Below, in pieces: positions 17,022 through 25,545 of a stretch of 51,307 nt of DNA. Both the position numbers and the translations under genes were made by a program. A model generated the notes under the pieces. That model searched no databases. It was given only the letters and a program-made list of their open reading frames with translations, and was not told where the DNA came from. The stretch is taken from positions 1 to 51,307 of the IMG/VR virus record IMGVR_UViG_3300010885_011784; one strand, 5' to 3'. The DNA is from a virus. Numbering within the stretch: position 1 is the first letter of the stretch; each line of letters starts with the position of its first letter.

Positions 17022-17026
17022 TTATT
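17019..17026 (-). promoter_or_regulatory. Late promoter (AATAAATA) for gene 16
   Basis: Overlaps the outer arm of the inverted repeat at 16999-17021. The predicted transcription start lies in the loop, after that arm. Confidence 0.68.
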
Positions 17027-17462
17027 ACTTGTTTTTGCCGTTGAAAAACAAGTCATTTTCGGTAATTACTCTAAAGCTAAACCCTTGTGCTTTACAGTAT
17101 GCGTTTGCCGCTTGCCACTTAGAATGATTAATTGCAACTACCATCTTATCTCTTGCGCTTGCTACTTTGCTTTCAATAAGACTTTGTTTCTTAGGTTTGA
17201 TTTCAACTACTTCTGCTATCGTCTTACCGTATTTGTTTTGATATACAATAAAGAAATCAGGAATGTACGTAGTTACTTTTCCTGTGAATGGATGACGATA
17301 TGGTATTCTGATTGACTCACTTGCCCATTTAATAACACTCTTATTGTTATCACAGAACATCATAAATGTCATTTCCCAACCCGATCTGTATCTAGGTTTG
17401 CCGTTACCCAAATACTTTTCAGGGTTTCTTACTTCAAAGATACCTTGGGCAAATTTGCTCAT
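17025..17462 (-). CDS. 4: Head completion protein, T4 gp4-like
   Basis: A 145-residue protein of the gp4 (gp50/65) family. It shows 'YRSGWEMTFMMFCD', then 'WASESIRIPYRHP' and 'IPDFFIVYQNKYGKTIAEVVEIKPKKQS': a strand layout like endonuclease folds with Glu and Asp/Lys in the expected places (W-E, P-D, E-I-K-P). In T4, gp4 finishes the head after packaging. It overlaps the preceding gene by four bases and lies 24 bases before gene 16, so the two share transcripts. T4 gp4 is about the same size (150). The nuclease-like fold is known for the family; catalytic activity is not claimed. Confidence 0.85.
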   Translation of the reverse strand: MSKFAQGIFEVRNPEKYLGNGKPRYRSGWEMTFMMFCDNNKSVIKWASESIRIPYRHPFTGKVTTYIPDFFIVYQNKYGKTIAEVVEIKPKKQSLIESKVASARDKMVVAINHSKWQAANAYCKAQGFSFRVITENDLFFNGKNK

Positions 17463-17809
17463 ATCACTATGTTGCGTTGAACAGGTTGATTAGGAGTTGG
17501 TAACTGAGTAATACCATACAATGTAGTATTAGACTTCATTGTGTTAAGATAATATGCCATTTCACCTGTAACTGCGAATGTAGGCTTACCTCTGAAGTTA
17601 TCTAACAATTCAATTACTGATATTCCTGTTGCGGCAGAAATTCTAAACAAATATAAAGTAAAATTACTTGCAATTATACTTGTAGTAGATATAGTTTTAA
17701 AATAACTATACACAATATCATACTCGGCACCGTTAATATTCAATGAATCATTATATACTTCATCAAATGTTTTGATTGTTTTACTAGCTGAATCTACTGT
17801 ATTTGCCAT
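17459..17809 (-). CDS. Unknown protein, probably virion-associated (116 aa)
   Basis: A 116-residue protein with a hydrophobic middle (SIIASNFTLYLFRISAATG, about 44-62) that is amphipathic rather than a clear membrane segment. The C-terminus is polar with a short Pro-Gln stretch (QLPTPNQPVQR). It sits between a tube-type gene and gene 4, overlapping gene 4 by four bases. It is too short for T4 gp53, which is next to gene 4 in T4, and I see no further similarity. The context makes a neck, tail or baseplate role likely. No family is assigned. Confidence 0.6.
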   Translation of the reverse strand: MANTVDSASKTIKTFDEVYNDSLNINGAEYDIVYSYFKTISTTSIIASNFTLYLFRISAATGISVIELLDNFRGKPTFAVTGEMAYYLNTMKSNTTLYGITQLPTPNQPVQRNIVI

Positions 17810-17818
17810 AATGTTAAA

Positions 17819-18934
17819 TTACTTTGATGAGTTGTTTGTACTATTTTTTCCCGAGGGAAATATTACCTTAGCACCGTTTTGCGCTTGTTGAGTTAATGCG
17901 GGTGCAACAAACCCTTTTACGTCACTCTTAATAGCATTAACAATACCGGATTTACTATTGAATGTTTGCGCTATGCCACCTGCTTTTTTTAATGCACCCA
18001 AATAATTACCATTTTGTATATCTGATAGAACACCGCCGGCACTATCTAATAAACCATTAGGACCCATGATGCTTGAAGAAGTTGCTGTACCTAATGGGCT
18101 TGCTGTTTTATCGTATCCGCCACCAGTAACAAAGTCATCAGTAGTAGCATTGCCACCACCTCCACCAGATAGTAATGCCTTACCATCAATACCACCTTCG
18201 TAATATTTCACTGACTCATATGCAATAGTCATTGTATTGGTCATTGTGCCATTAGCTTGACTATAGTCATAATTATCATGTTTAAAACTTGTAATAATAG
18301 GATTAATTAATTGATAGCAAACAAAACTATTTTGATTAAATCCATAAATATTAATTACATTAAAGAAATCTTGTTTAAAGCCGTCTCCGTTTTCACTGCG
18401 GCTACCATCATATCCCCAAGAAATACCTTCATTAGCTGTATCTAATTTTTTATAAATATTTCGTTCTTGATTTAATTTAGGATTATTTTGACTAGTCTTA
18501 GTCTTACCATCAGTCGTAAAATTGCCAGGATCTTTATAGTTATAAGTGTAGTAATTGTACCATAAGTTACGCACTGTGTTAGCGTTGTCATCATGGAATG
18601 TTATATTGATATCACTATATTTAATTTTAGTTTGTACTACACGCTTGCGGTTGTATTGATTCATTACATGCGTATCAAAAGTATAACTAGGTAAATCAAC
18701 TGTTTTTACTGTTAATCCATAAGGAATTTTAGTAGCATTCAATTGAGGGTTTATATCAAAGTATACATGGAAGAGAAATTTGAATTTAGGACTGTTTGCA
18801 TACCCTGCTGTTCTGAATGTTTTTGATGCGTGTTGGTAATCACGCTGATAGTCAGTACTGAAAAATCCCTTAGAAATTCCGTTAACGAAACTACTAGGGG
18901 ATTCTCCTATGATTTGCTCAAAAAGACCAGCCAT
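17819..18934 (-). CDS. Tail-tube-type protein, possibly baseplate tube initiator (gp19/gp54 group)
   Basis: A 371-residue protein whose residues about 45-260 have the layout of a T4-type tube protein: 'FKFLFHVYFDINP', then 'KTVDLPSYTFDTHVM', 'INITFHDDNANTVRNLWYNY' and 'TMTIAYESVKYYEGG'. Compared with gene 19 next door it adds a long C-terminal tail rich in Gly and Ser ('LLSGGGGGNATTDDF') that ends in helices. T4 gp54, the tube initiator, has a similar tube-like core and a Ser/Gly-rich C-terminus, so an initiator role is plausible. A tail tube paralogue is the alternative. There is no strong ribosome-binding site. Confidence 0.55.
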   Translation of the reverse strand: MAGLFEQIIGESPSSFVNGISKGFFSTDYQRDYQHASKTFRTAGYANSPKFKFLFHVYFDINPQLNATKIPYGLTVKTVDLPSYTFDTHVMNQYNRKRVVQTKIKYSDINITFHDDNANTVRNLWYNYYTYNYKDPGNFTTDGKTKTSQNNPKLNQERNIYKKLDTANEGISWGYDGSRSENGDGFKQDFFNVINIYGFNQNSFVCYQLINPIITSFKHDNYDYSQANGTMTNTMTIAYESVKYYEGGIDGKALLSGGGGGNATTDDFVTGGGYDKTASPLGTATSSSIMGPNGLLDSAGGVLSDIQNGNYLGALKKAGGIAQTFNSKSGIVNAIKSDVKGFVAPALTQQAQNGAKVIFPSGKNSTNNSSK

Positions 18935-18950
18935 TTGATGTGATTAAGTA

Positions 18951-19580
18951 TTAAGTACCAAAACCAGTAACTGATGTTCCAACACCTCTACCAACAGTAA
19001 TACCAACACCAGATGAATCAACTGGAGATTGAATTGCGTTATCAAAGCGAACTGTTAGAGCAATAGTTACCGCTTCGTTTGTTGCATAGTTTAATGTGTT
19101 GTAGTTAACTGTCTGTAAGAAACATCCATATAGTTCCCATGTTTCTAATACACCAGGAGCACTTGCACCGTTGTTACCATCAAGTACTTGATAACGAACT
19201 GTGAACTTATAGTCTTGTCCGCTGCCTGCACTTGCTTGATTAACAAAGTCCATTTGTTTCTGTAATTGTTGTCCAACTAACTTAGCAACGTTGCCTTGAG
19301 CATCATCACGTAAATTGATTGTAGTCGTTTGCCAAGTATGTTTACCAGCCAAATACAATGTTGAGTTGTAGATTGGGATTGTTACTTCTTGGAACTGAAC
19401 TTGAGGTCTAGCAACATCAATAACCTGTTTTGTTAATTCTGATGTTGCACCACCTAATCCAAATCCATCAAACAATACTCTGAAGCGATATTGTAATTTG
19501 GGCATCAACAGACCCTGGGCGCTCGGCGCATTGTCTGCCCCCACTGTCATGTTAAATAATGCCGCTGATACTGATGCCAT
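18951..19580 (-). CDS. 19: Tail tube protein, T4 gp19-like
   Basis: A 209-residue tube monomer that stacks as hexamers inside the sheath. Features: 'YRFRVLFDGFGLGG' (about 31-44), 'VARPQVQFQEVTIPIYN' (about 59-75), 'TWQTTTINLRDDAQGNVAKL' (about 85-104) and a strand-rich C-terminal half with 'GCFLQTVNYNTLNY'. T4 gp19 is 163 residues, so this is somewhat longer. It lies 27 bases after the sheath gene, with its own GATAAATA late promoter (19600-19607) and an AAGGAGA ribosome-binding site, which fits the high copy number needed. Confidence 0.92.
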   Translation of the reverse strand: MASVSAALFNMTVGADNAPSAQGLLMPKLQYRFRVLFDGFGLGGATSELTKQVIDVARPQVQFQEVTIPIYNSTLYLAGKHTWQTTTINLRDDAQGNVAKLVGQQLQKQMDFVNQASAGSGQDYKFTVRYQVLDGNNGASAPGVLETWELYGCFLQTVNYNTLNYATNEAVTIALTVRFDNAIQSPVDSSGVGITVGRGVGTSVTGFGT

Positions 19581-19599
19581 GTTTATGTCTCCTTAAATA

Positions 19600-19607
19600 T
19601 ATTTATC
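19600..19607 (-). promoter_or_regulatory. Late promoter (GATAAATA) for gene 19
   Basis: Located 19 bases before the ATG; AAGGAGA ribosome-binding site follows. It lies within a 12-base palindrome TAAATATATTTA (19595-19606). Confidence 0.75.
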
Positions 19608-22600
19608 TTATTTTAATTTAGCGATTCCACCAGTATTCAAAATACGAACTGGAATGTAAATAAATTCTGCTGCCTTGACTGGTTCGATTGCAATATCAAT
19701 ATACAATTCGTTACGGTCAATACGGTCAGCAGTATTATTACTGTCATCACATACAACTAAGAAGTCATATAAACCACGTTTTGCAATTAAGTCAATAAAC
19801 AATGTTTGTACAACACCTTGTATTTGACTACGTGTTAGTGCATCGTTTGGTTCAAATACAAACGGACGAGCAACAACTTGTAGACGTTCACGGATATAAC
19901 ATATCAATCTAGCTACGTTAATACGATCCAATGCACTCATTGTATCTTTACTTGTTTTGTTACCATAATTTAGTAAACCAACACCTGTGAAGAATGCCAT
20001 TGGGTTAATCTGATTAGTGTACAATACATCACGGATACTGTTACGATTTTTAACTACTTGGAACTCACCACTAGCCGCATCAATGTAACCAATATTAGTA
20101 CAATTATCAATTGTACCTCTACGTGTGCCTGCTGGAGCTAACCAAGGATAAGAGATTGTATCACTGCGTAGAATTGTACGTAGAATCATATGACTTGCTG
20201 GAACAACTGCTTGTGCACCTGTCAAATCTGTAGCAATTCCACTTGGGTAGAATATGCCCATGTACTCACTGCGTCCTACCAAGCCATCTTCACCGGTAGC
20301 AGTTGCATTCTTGGTGTTGTTAGCCCATGCTGTAATTTCAGTAGCAGAGTCTGGTAAACGCATTGGTGTATCACCAATAACGAATGCAGTATTGTTTCTT
20401 TCATTACTTAATTCAACCATATCAGGTTGTAATTCTGGATATCCAGGAGCTGCGATTAAATTCAAGAATGTATCTTCTTCACGCACTGCCATGTTAGTAC
20501 CGATAGCTGCCTTCATAGCCTGAACGATTAGATTACGCTGTGCCTTACGACCCATGTATGCTGACCCGTCTGCCTTCAATCCGCTTACGCTTACCCATGC
20601 ATTATTAATTACAGGTAAAACTGTATCGGGATATTTGGCTGCAGTGAACCAATCTTTCTTAAATGTTTTTACATTATAGCTTGAACGGCGTGTATTGAAT
20701 AATAACATACCTTGTGGGTATGTTGTTGCTAACGGTGCATCTAAATCTAAGTAATTACTTGTTAATAAACTCTTAGTTGTTGGGATAGGATCATTTACTG
20801 GATCTGTTGTGCCGTTTGGTGCCCACCGTGCGTCAGCAAATAGTATACCTGCTGAACTTGTTTGGTCTGTGTTATCAATAGCTACCCATTTATCAACACC
20901 TTCAACTCGTTGCCAACGATACAATGCTGGATAGTTTTCTAAATCATTGCTATCTAACCACAAATCACCATAAGCTAATGCTGTTAAGCCATTGCTTTGT
21001 GTTTCTGGGGCATCTGTTGCAATAATTACACCATTTACATCGGTTGTGTTGGGTGATGGATTGCCAGCAGATACAGGCTGACCTGTACTTTCATATGCTA
21101 CATTTCTATAACCTCTCCATACACCATTACGTTGAACCATGACATCAACTTGGTCAACTGCACTATAGTACCAATTAGTATTATTTGGGGGATTTGCATA
21201 AGGAGCACCTTCATTTGCAGTATAAGTGATTCTTCTCCAATTGGTTAATTGATACAAGTAACCCATGTTAGGCGCACCTGATACATATGCTACAGATTGA
21301 ATTGTTGTAGTAGTTGGAACTAATTCCATAACTTTAACTATTAAATCATGTGTACCATTAGTACCAAATAAACTACTTCCCCTGATTGTAATAGTATCGC
21401 CGATACCATAACCTGTACCGCCGGAAACAACACTGTTTACATTGTAATAATTACCAATTGCAGTAATATTGAATGATGCGCCCGAGCCAGAATTGTTAGA
21501 TGTATACTGAGCAGCAGCTGGGGCATTTCCTCCAGCAACAGTTCCCCTGATAACTTTAGGATTTACTCCTGGTTGAAATCCTGCTGTGTTTAATACTGCT
21601 GGATTAGTAGTATTACCAGACAGACCCATTAAAATTTCACCACCTGCAGTATGTTCTAATTGAATATATCCACTTACTACCTTAGCAGTAGTATAAGGGA
21701 TATTTTGTTGTGTCCATGCAGTAACAAATTCGTTTGGTCCGGGTGTACCTGATGCGGGTAATGTAACTGTATATATACTAGAACCATTAATTGAATTAGG
21801 GACAGTAACACCAACAATAAAACTAGCACCTTGAGCAAATACTGGATTTGGTGTTGTGCCAGTAACAATTGTAGTACCTGCAAATGCTCTCTCATAGAAG
21901 TACATAGGACTTCCAGGAGACACCGCTTCATATCCAAAATCACCAATCAATGTTCCGGCGGCAATATTTTTGCCACCAGTTGAATCCAATTTATAATTAG
22001 CTTCATCAATTGAATTAAAAACAGTTAGTTGCTTAGAAAGAAAAGCGGCTGATGTTCTGCTATATTGAGACAATACTAAGTTAACACCTGCACCAGCTGA
22101 ACTTGTTTTAATCCATACACTACCTGTTGGTCTTGGTGTATCTTGTCTAGCTGTCCATAATGGCATTTGACTAGATGTACCGTATTGAACTGCTGGTTGC
22201 CAGTAATATAGGGTTGAGTCAATTCCTAAATAATCTGAATCTAATATGTTAGGAGAAGATGCATCGGCTGCAAAAGTTAACTTAGTAAATGATTCTGGAC
22301 TACTAGAATAAATGCACAAACGCCCTTGAACTATGTTAGCACTTAAATATCCAATACCTAAACCATTGATAATATCTGCAACATCAGTTACTGTAGTTCC
22401 TGATCCAATATCTACCGTAGCAGTAAATGCAACCACATTGTTAATTGTATATGTAATTGTAAAAATACCATTCACTAATGAATTTAACGGTACTGCTGAA
22501 GTTACTGCCGGAATTGATTTTTTCCAATCAGCAGAACCTAATCGTACCCATACATTACTTGGAGCTTTATACCAGTACTGACCTTCTTCAATTGGATTAG

Positions 22601-23186
22601 TACCTGTTCTATACAATGAATTGATTGCATAATTACCGATATTACCTAAACTAGTTATTGGAAAACCAGCAGGGTCTAGCAATTCTGTTTCTGTAATTAC
22701 AATAGGTCCGGTATTTGTAAATCTGCCCGTTGCCGCATTAAAGCCATATATACCCCATGCTGAACTAGTTGTATTTAACCAATATGTACCATCTGCTGGA
22801 TCACCCTTAGGACGAACCAATGTACCAACTAAGCTACCTAAGTCAATATTTGCACGTAGAACATAGCAACGATTTGATATACCCATTAATGAGTAAGCAG
22901 CTAACAAACCATATTCGTTTAATTCGTAACCATGAATTGGTGTTCCACCTGTTGTTTTATAGAAGAAAGGATTACCAAATAATGTAGTCAAATCACGTTG
23001 ACTTGTAATCTGGTATAACTTGCCTGCATTAGCCGGTGTTGTTCCTGCTGCCACTGCTGTTCCGGCAGCATTTAATTTGTTTGTAGCTGTTGCCACTAAT
23101 AATAAGGGTACTGAATTGGAAGCGGCTGGTAAATACTGACTTTGGTCAATGATTGTTACTTGCACTCCTGGTGATACTAATGCCAT
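19608..23186 (-). CDS. 18: Tail sheath protein, T4 gp18-like, unusually long
   Basis: A 1192-residue sheath subunit, nearly twice the 659 of T4 gp18. The N-terminus 'LVSPGVQVTIIDQS' and 'YGLLAAYSLMGISNRCYVLRA', and the C-terminal 270 residues ('VELSNERNNTAFVIGDTPM', 'NVARLICYIRERLQVVARP', 'QVVQT...IDLIAKRGLYDF', 'EPVKAAEFIYIPVRI'), match the sheath family. The central block (about residues 130-850) carries extra beta-rich modules with Trp motifs such as 'DGTYWLNTTSSAWGIYG' and 'EEGQYWYKAPSNVWVRL', probably decorating the outside of the tail. A late-type promoter GCTAAATA (23240-23247) and AAAGGAAA ribosome-binding site precede it. Confidence 0.93.
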   Translation of the reverse strand: MALVSPGVQVTIIDQSQYLPAASNSVPLLLVATATNKLNAAGTAVAAGTTPANAGKLYQITSQRDLTTLFGNPFFYKTTGGTPIHGYELNEYGLLAAYSLMGISNRCYVLRANIDLGSLVGTLVRPKGDPADGTYWLNTTSSAWGIYGFNAATGRFTNTGPIVITETELLDPAGFPITSLGNIGNYAINSLYRTGTNPIEEGQYWYKAPSNVWVRLGSADWKKSIPAVTSAVPLNSLVNGIFTITYTINNVVAFTATVDIGSGTTVTDVADIINGLGIGYLSANIVQGRLCIYSSSPESFTKLTFAADASSPNILDSDYLGIDSTLYYWQPAVQYGTSSQMPLWTARQDTPRPTGSVWIKTSSAGAGVNLVLSQYSRTSAAFLSKQLTVFNSIDEANYKLDSTGGKNIAAGTLIGDFGYEAVSPGSPMYFYERAFAGTTIVTGTTPNPVFAQGASFIVGVTVPNSINGSSIYTVTLPASGTPGPNEFVTAWTQQNIPYTTAKVVSGYIQLEHTAGGEILMGLSGNTTNPAVLNTAGFQPGVNPKVIRGTVAGGNAPAAAQYTSNNSGSGASFNITAIGNYYNVNSVVSGGTGYGIGDTITIRGSSLFGTNGTHDLIVKVMELVPTTTTIQSVAYVSGAPNMGYLYQLTNWRRITYTANEGAPYANPPNNTNWYYSAVDQVDVMVQRNGVWRGYRNVAYESTGQPVSAGNPSPNTTDVNGVIIATDAPETQSNGLTALAYGDLWLDSNDLENYPALYRWQRVEGVDKWVAIDNTDQTSSAGILFADARWAPNGTTDPVNDPIPTTKSLLTSNYLDLDAPLATTYPQGMLLFNTRRSSYNVKTFKKDWFTAAKYPDTVLPVINNAWVSVSGLKADGSAYMGRKAQRNLIVQAMKAAIGTNMAVREEDTFLNLIAAPGYPELQPDMVELSNERNNTAFVIGDTPMRLPDSATEITAWANNTKNATATGEDGLVGRSEYMGIFYPSGIATDLTGAQAVVPASHMILRTILRSDTISYPWLAPAGTRRGTIDNCTNIGYIDAASGEFQVVKNRNSIRDVLYTNQINPMAFFTGVGLLNYGNKTSKDTMSALDRINVARLICYIRERLQVVARPFVFEPNDALTRSQIQGVVQTLFIDLIAKRGLYDFLVVCDDSNNTADRIDRNELYIDIAIEPVKAAEFIYIPVRILNTGGIAKLK

Positions 23187-23239
23187 TTTGAATTTCCTTT
23201 ATGTTATGATTGTGAGGGTTAACGCCCTAGTCGTATTAA

Positions 23240-23247
23240 TATTTAGC
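23240..23247 (-). promoter_or_regulatory. Late-type promoter (GCTAAATA) for gene 18
   Basis: Located 53 bases before the sheath ATG; the leader includes a small stem (AGGG and CCCT). The core differs from GATAAATA at one base. The same 8-mer, in the opposite direction, precedes the zinc protein gene. Confidence 0.5.
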
Positions 23248-23293
23248 AATAATAATAAAAAACGGTCAATTAGCGTACCTTCGAAGGTTCCTA

Positions 23294-23301
23294 GCTAAAT
23301 A
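23294..23301 (+). promoter_or_regulatory. Late-type promoter (GCTAAATA) for the zinc protein gene
   Basis: Ends four bases before the ATG at 23306, so the start site would be at the start codon. It mirrors the minus-strand copy at 23240-23247. Confidence 0.45.
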
Positions 23302-23305
23302 TAGT

Positions 23306-23647
23306 ATGAGACCAATATGCAAGACCTGCGGTAAGAACAATACTGCCGTAAATTACAAACGTGACGGTGTCACACATTATCGTAGCATGTGTGATGAATG
23401 TGGTCGTAAGAAAAATAAACTTAAGCCAAGAGAACCCAGTTGGCAAAAAGCTGGATACAAGAAAAAAGCCACATGTGATTTATGTGGCTTTAAAAGTTTA
23501 TACCCTAGTCAAATGACAGTGTTTCATATTGACGGTAACTTAGAACATACTACCTTTAATAATTTAAGAACAGTATGTCTTAACTGTATTGAAGTAGTTA
23601 AGCGGAAAGACGTTCCTTGGCGTCGTGGAGATCTAGAAGTTGACTAA
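23306..23647 (+). CDS. Zinc-binding HNH-like protein (113 aa)
   Basis: Four CxxC pairs are visible: C5/C8, C29/C32, C57/C60 and C91/C94. The last two frame a degenerate HNH-type core, 'FHIDGNLEHTTFNNL' (73-87), with the first His (H74) and the Asn-Leu present but no His after the final CxxC. It may thus bind zinc and DNA without cutting. It runs against the neighbours, in a divergent gap next to the sheath gene, and its last 50 bases overlap the end of the dNMP kinase gene. The late-type GCTAAATA is just five bases before the ATG and there is no ribosome-binding site. Confidence 0.7.
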   Translation: MRPICKTCGKNNTAVNYKRDGVTHYRSMCDECGRKKNKLKPREPSWQKAGYKKKATCDLCGFKSLYPSQMTVFHIDGNLEHTTFNNLRTVCLNCIEVVKRKDVPWRRGDLEVD

Positions 23648-24260
23648 TCCTGGTATGTAAGTCATCAATTGACCCATTATTATCAATCTGGTAATCATAA
23701 TTTAATCCTACACTAGAATATTCACTAGCATGAATCTTAGCTTTGTCTAATTTAGCTTTACTCAGTGCCCAAAGACTATTACCATCAGGTCCCCGATTAT
23801 ATGCTTTTGCCGCATCATACCATTCAGGTTCAGGTCCTCGATTAGCTCTTAGTGTAATTCCACCTGCATTTTTAATAGCATTAACTTCATTGAGAAATCT
23901 ACAATCAGTAATAACGATATCATCTTTTGTTTGTCGCAATTTGTTCTCTACGCTTGCTACCCAGATATCATCATGGAAGTTAGCACGACAAACTTCTGTG
24001 CCCCATTGTTGTAAGACCCAGCGAGGAGTGAGTTCAGGAATGCCTAATCGGACACTCCACCAGGGATCAACTTGTTCACGCCATTTACGGCTACTTTTAG
24101 TTGTACCCTCAAGCATTTCACGTTCCCAGCCAAAAACATTTGCTACTGCATCCTTTAAACTTGATGCAAAACTAATACGTTTAAACTTGTGATTTGTTAC
24201 TAGATAGTCGGCAATAGTATCTTTGCCGCTTCCAATTAATCCAGTTACTCCTATAATCAT
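23598..24260 (-). CDS. 1: Deoxynucleoside monophosphate kinase, T4 gp1-like
   Basis: A 220-residue kinase (T4 gp1 is 241) that phosphorylates dNMPs for phage DNA synthesis. P-loop 'GLIGSGKD' at 7-14; 'DIVITDCRFLNEVNAIKNAGG' about residues 108-128 carries the family's DxRFxNE signature; further 'WGTEVCR' and 'DIWV' fit. The ATG at 24260 was chosen because it has an AGGAG site nine bases before it, whereas an ATG 42 bases upstream lacks one. The 3' end overlaps the convergent zinc protein gene by 50 bases. Early or middle expression is expected. Confidence 0.9.
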   Translation of the reverse strand: MIIGVTGLIGSGKDTIADYLVTNHKFKRISFASSLKDAVANVFGWEREMLEGTTKSSRKWREQVDPWWSVRLGIPELTPRWVLQQWGTEVCRANFHDDIWVASVENKLRQTKDDIVITDCRFLNEVNAIKNAGGITLRANRGPEPEWYDAAKAYNRGPDGNSLWALSKAKLDKAKIHASEYSSVGLNYDYQIDNNGSIDDLHTRISQLLDLHDAKERLSA

Positions 24261-24317
24261 GCGATCTCCTGTATTTGTAATTATATTACTAAGAGATGAC
24301 ATATGCTAGCATTTAGG

Positions 24318-24779
24318 TTAATTTTGTTTTGGATTAGATAATATAAATCTTAACCCTAATTCTGGATTATAGTCTTGTTCTAATTTCCAATTGGGTATTA
24401 AACGGTTTACCATTCTTGTGTATAATCCTATGCGACTGTTTTCTTTTGCATCAAATATAATTTGTTGTACATTATCACCGTAGTCTTGTAAGAATTCACG
24501 CATTATATCTACTACAATTGACATTACTTCTGCTGAGTTGCCTGTACCTGTTGTGCCATATAGTGATAATTTTTCAGGATCTAACGCCTCTCTAATTAAA
24601 CGAAATTGTATTTCCCATGTTTCTGGCTTATCATCTTGGTGATGACTGTAGGCTGACCATACATACTTTCTTTCACCTACTGTAAAATTTGCAACTGCCT
24701 CTTCCTGAGATTGGCGATTCCACTTCCAGTTTTGATTACCGGGGCGAAATAGTTCAGTAACAAATTCACCTGCTCTCAT
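24318..24779 (-). CDS. Conserved phage protein, possible acyltransferase-like fold (153 aa)
   Basis: The start is MRAGEFVTELF; the ATG at 24779 overlaps the previous stop (TAATG) and has AAGG just upstream, so it is preferred over an ATG 15 bases earlier. The N-terminal half has 'VGERKYVWSAYSHH'; the C-terminal half has 'TGTGNSAEVMSIVVDIMREF' then 'IIFDAKENSRIGLYTRMVNR', a strand-helix order that recalls GNAT acyltransferases. No acetyl-CoA binding loop is clear. I have seen similar small proteins near structural genes in other phages, but the function is unknown. Confidence 0.65.
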   Translation of the reverse strand: MRAGEFVTELFRPGNQNWKWNRQSQEEAVANFTVGERKYVWSAYSHHQDDKPETWEIQFRLIREALDPEKLSLYGTTGTGNSAEVMSIVVDIMREFLQDYGDNVQQIIFDAKENSRIGLYTRMVNRLIPNWKLEQDYNPELGLRFILSNPKQN

Positions 24780-25543
24780 TAACCTTGAATCCATGTCATT
24801 GGTTGACTATGGTCAACATATCGTTTCAATTCATCAATGAGTTGTGTTTGTAATGCAGTTCCTTCTGCTTTCAATGCAGTTCCGTTCAGTGTTGTACCAC
24901 CACCGGGACCTGCTAAACTAGCATATTTTTCACGTGCTTCACCCAATGTTAATTTTAAATTTGCAAATGTAAAGTCACTTATCCAAACACCTGACCCCGG
25001 ATCTTGTAACAATTCTGATTCAGGACGTTGTAGGTCTCCCCAAATTAATATCTTTTCACCTGTAGCTTTAACATCACGAACCAATTTAATCTGTTTTGTT
25101 ACTGGATTAAATGTATAGATAACATACCCGCCGAACATACGTGCGGCTAATTCAATGTATCCTGCATAAAAATCATAAGTGGCTAGACCACCTGCATGAT
25201 TATAGTTAAGCAAATAAGTGTTAAGAATAGCACTAGAGAACGGATCAAAAGAACTAGAACTAGGTCCTGTTTCTAATCCAATTGTTCTACGAAACACTTG
25301 TCTTACTCCAATAAACTCGTCGGGAAGAGTATAAGTGTTCACGTGAGCAGTTAATTCCATTAATGTATAGGATTCTACAGTTGAATTTTGAGCACGTTGA
25401 CGATATACTTGAAGCGCATATTTATACGAAGTCTCATAGTGCGCAGGATCTAATTCAATGTCTATCATTCCGCCGCCAAGACGTAATTCTAGACTTTTGA
25501 ATAATCCTTCTTTTAATTCATGTAGGGAGAGTGCTGTTGCCAT
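24779..25543 (-). CDS. 13: Neck protein, T4 gp13-like
   Basis: A 254-residue protein with helical N-terminus, then 'YTLPDEFIGVRQVFR' (about 71-85), 'FDPFSSAILNTYLLN', 'IYTFNPVTKQIKLVRDV', and a final helix with 'LIDELKRYVD'. The P-D-x-F-I-G-V strand and the downstream order match T4-type gp13 proteins, which join the head portal to the tail; the length (T4: 309) is shorter. The start codon and AGGT ribosome-binding site lie in an inverted repeat containing the late promoter (25566-25573), so expression is predicted to be late only. The gp13 assignment is moderate; another neck or adaptor protein is possible. Confidence 0.6.
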   Translation of the reverse strand: MATALSLHELKEGLFKSLELRLGGGMIDIELDPAHYETSYKYALQVYRQRAQNSTVESYTLMELTAHVNTYTLPDEFIGVRQVFRRTIGLETGPSSSSFDPFSSAILNTYLLNYNHAGGLATYDFYAGYIELAARMFGGYVIYTFNPVTKQIKLVRDVKATGEKILIWGDLQRPESELLQDPGSGVWISDFTFANLKLTLGEAREKYASLAGPGGGTTLNGTALKAEGTALQTQLIDELKRYVDHSQPMTWIQG

Positions 25544-25545
25544 AT

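Noticed and set aside
24303-24312. Palindrome ATGCTAGCAT and a TATAAT before dNMP kinase as a T4 middle promoter
   Set aside because: The spacing between the MotA-like word and the TATAAT (24280-24285) is about 19 bases, too far for MotA-type promoters, and no -35 box fits.
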